Assembly (NCBI RefSeq): GCF_018861145.1
Contig: NZ_JAHKQT010000044.1
Span: 1-64,000 of the forward strand
Direction of reading: 5' to 3'
Length of the DNA stretch: 64,000 nucleotides
DNA from: Poseidonibacter lekithochrous
Lineage (GTDB): Bacteria; Campylobacterota; Campylobacteria; Campylobacterales; Arcobacteraceae
Positions 62,855-64,000 of this stretch are shown piece after piece. The notes below the pieces were generated by a model. It searched no databases. It was not told where the DNA came from and was given only the letters and a program-made list of their open reading frames with translations. Made by a program: the position numbers and the translations under genes. Numbering within the stretch: position 1 is the stretch's first letter; every line of letters starts with the position of its first letter.

Positions 62855-64000
62855 CTACATAAAATTTGGTGTATGAACTTTAGAAATATCATGCGCTAAA
62901 TCCTCATCCATACCTATTTGTATTAATCTTTTAATTCTGTTTTCATTCATTGTTTTTTTTAACTCTTCAACTAAATCAAACCCTCTTTTAAAGTCAGTAG
63001 CAGAATCACTTCCTCCTGCTAATATTGATAAGGATTCTAAAAGCATAGAGGATTCAGTATTTACTTCATCCATAAACTCTTTTCTTTGATATGCACTATT
63101 TTTTAAAGCATTTATTCTATTTGGATTTTGTTCAATTGCAGAACGAACATGTTCCATACCATAAGCAACATGACGTATTTCATCTCTTTTTGAAAGTTTT
63201 ATGATTTTTTTAGTTGCATCATCTGGCATATATTTTTCTAAAAAGTTTAAAAGGTCAATAAAAGTACCTTCTCCCATAACATGAAGTAAAAAAGAACTTT
63301 TTAGATAATCATCTTCTTTAAAAAGAGAATAAAGTGATCGTTGTGTAACTTCACTTGAGTACTGAAACCCTCCCCCATTTGCATTAGCTCGTTTTGTAAA
63401 AACTTCTATATGTCTGGCTTCATCATTCATCAAAGAGGATAAAAATAGTGGCACTTCCATATAATAAGGATTAATTTTACTAATAAACTTTCCAGGGATA
63501 TATAAAGCTGAAAACTCATTTTCAACTAGATAAGTCATTATTTGACAAATTGCTTTTTCCATAATTGGATTAAACTCAGGAATTTCATTCCATGCTATAT
63601 CCCTAGTAGCATTCCACTGGGCATGTTTTCCTTCTTCATATAAAGAAGATACAGACTTTGACCAAACTTGCTCTTTATGTGAGAGTTCAAAATCATAACA
63701 TGGCGTGCCATCTTGTCCTACCATTCCTCTTGTCATTAAACCATTTTCATCTGGTGCTTTAGATAATATTTCACTTGAAAGTTCTAAGTCTTTTAGTTTA
63801 GGATTTGAAGTATCAATTCCTTTCATCTTTTTGCCCCAAGATGGTTTTTTAGAAAAACTATCATGACCACTTTTTTTGATTTTATAAGAATAAAGTTGTT
63901 TTAAACTTTCTCGTCCTAAATAAATATGTCCTCGCAATCTTGACCAGCCACGAAGCTCAATTTCAATATTTGACTTTAAGGAAACAATTTCGATTATTTC
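62855..64000 (-). CDS. Ferritin-like di-iron protein, 5' partial
   Basis: The frame is open to the right edge (381 codons visible); a TTG at 63937 is in frame but upstream codons ('IEIELRGWSR') continue the protein, so the start is outside. Numbering from the TTG: four-helix-bundle ligands Glu141 in 'LVENEFSALY', Glu173-x-x-His176 in 'NDEARHIEVF', Glu223 in 'GEGTFIDLL' and Glu253-x-x-His256 in 'KRDEIRHVAYG'. This is the full E, ExxH, E, ExxH set of carboxylate-bridged di-iron oxygenases/oxidases. Reaction unknown. First visible gene of the operon with the ACAD-fold flavoprotein (8 bp gap). Confidence 0.8.
   Translation of the reverse strand, partial: EIIEIVSLKSNIEIELRGWSRLRGHIYLGRESLKQLYSYKIKKSGHDSFSKKPSWGKKMKGIDTSNPKLKDLELSSEILSKAPDENGLMTRGMVGQDGTPCYDFELSHKEQVWSKSVSSLYEEGKHAQWNATRDIAWNEIPEFNPIMEKAICQIMTYLVENEFSALYIPGKFISKINPYYMEVPLFLSSLMNDEARHIEVFTKRANANGGGFQYSSEVTQRSLYSLFKEDDYLKSSFLLHVMGEGTFIDLLNFLEKYMPDDATKKIIKLSKRDEIRHVAYGMEHVRSAIEQNPNRINALKNSAYQRKEFMDEVNTESSMLLESLSILAGGSDSATDFKRGFDLVEELKKTMNENRIKRLIQIGMDEDLAHDISKVHTPNFM

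Overview
The window reads as a chromosomal segment of a marine or host-associated Campylobacterota bacterium close to Arcobacter (Arcobacteraceae). The evidence is strongly AT-rich coding DNA, a Campylobacter-type major outer membrane porin, 'HQWRQPL'-type soluble histidine kinases, abundant chemoreceptors, Lys/Ile/Asn-rich proteins and the gene order lon-bamD-proC-pseudopilin, which I recall from Campylobacter jejuni (lon, lipoprotein, fliW, proC, ctsT). I see no phage, insertion sequence or CRISPR array. One tRNA gene (Leu, GAG) is present. The first and last genes are cut by the window edges.

Layout. 1-2.5 kb: two trans-sulfuration (Cys/Met metabolism) PLP enzymes. 2.7-4.8 kb: a monohaem cytochrome c and a porin with an unusual 11-bp-period upstream array. 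4.8-7.7 kb: a metal island with a NicO/DUF1007 fusion exporter, a His-rich ZnuA-like binding protein and a divergent Fur-family regulator with two candidate operator boxes. 7.7-12 kb: NhaA, then AraC regulator, EamA exporter and APC permease. 12-20 kb: a tetR-tolC-adaptor-RND-symporter operon with a palindromic candidate operator. 20-29 kb: two chemoreceptors (one 5'-truncated), an SDR, a small secreted protein with no normal start codon, an AsmA-like repeat protein, atpE and a histidine kinase. 29-34 kb: tRNA-Leu, MscS channel, a Y-family polymerase operon and a zinc-ribbon micro-ORF with an ATA start. 34-41 kb: bamD-lon-rhomboid-YedI operon and proC followed by three minor pseudopilins (probable DNA-uptake machinery). 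41-45 kb: a RDD-TPR-SUKH-like giant protein, DUF805 and a lipoprotein. 45-53 kb: rdgB, MFS, the LapG/LapD c-di-GMP adhesin-control pair and a solo RND pump. 53-60 kb: lipoprotein, valS, diguanylate cyclase, UvrD-like helicase. 60-64 kb: a candidate small RNA and a three-gene unit (di-iron protein, acyl-CoA-dehydrogenase-fold flavoprotein lacking the usual base, PhnD-like binding protein without signal peptide).

Most intergenic gaps between convergent genes hold a clean stem-loop that can terminate both sides. The best candidates for something undescribed are the di-iron/flavoprotein/PhnD-like unit at the right edge, the TATAGC array in front of the porin, and two small conserved-looking ORFs whose expected ATG reads ATC or ATA. 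c-di-GMP signalling recurs (diguanylate cyclase, LapD), as does envelope stress and metal handling. All functional statements come from reading motifs by eye; no database search was run.
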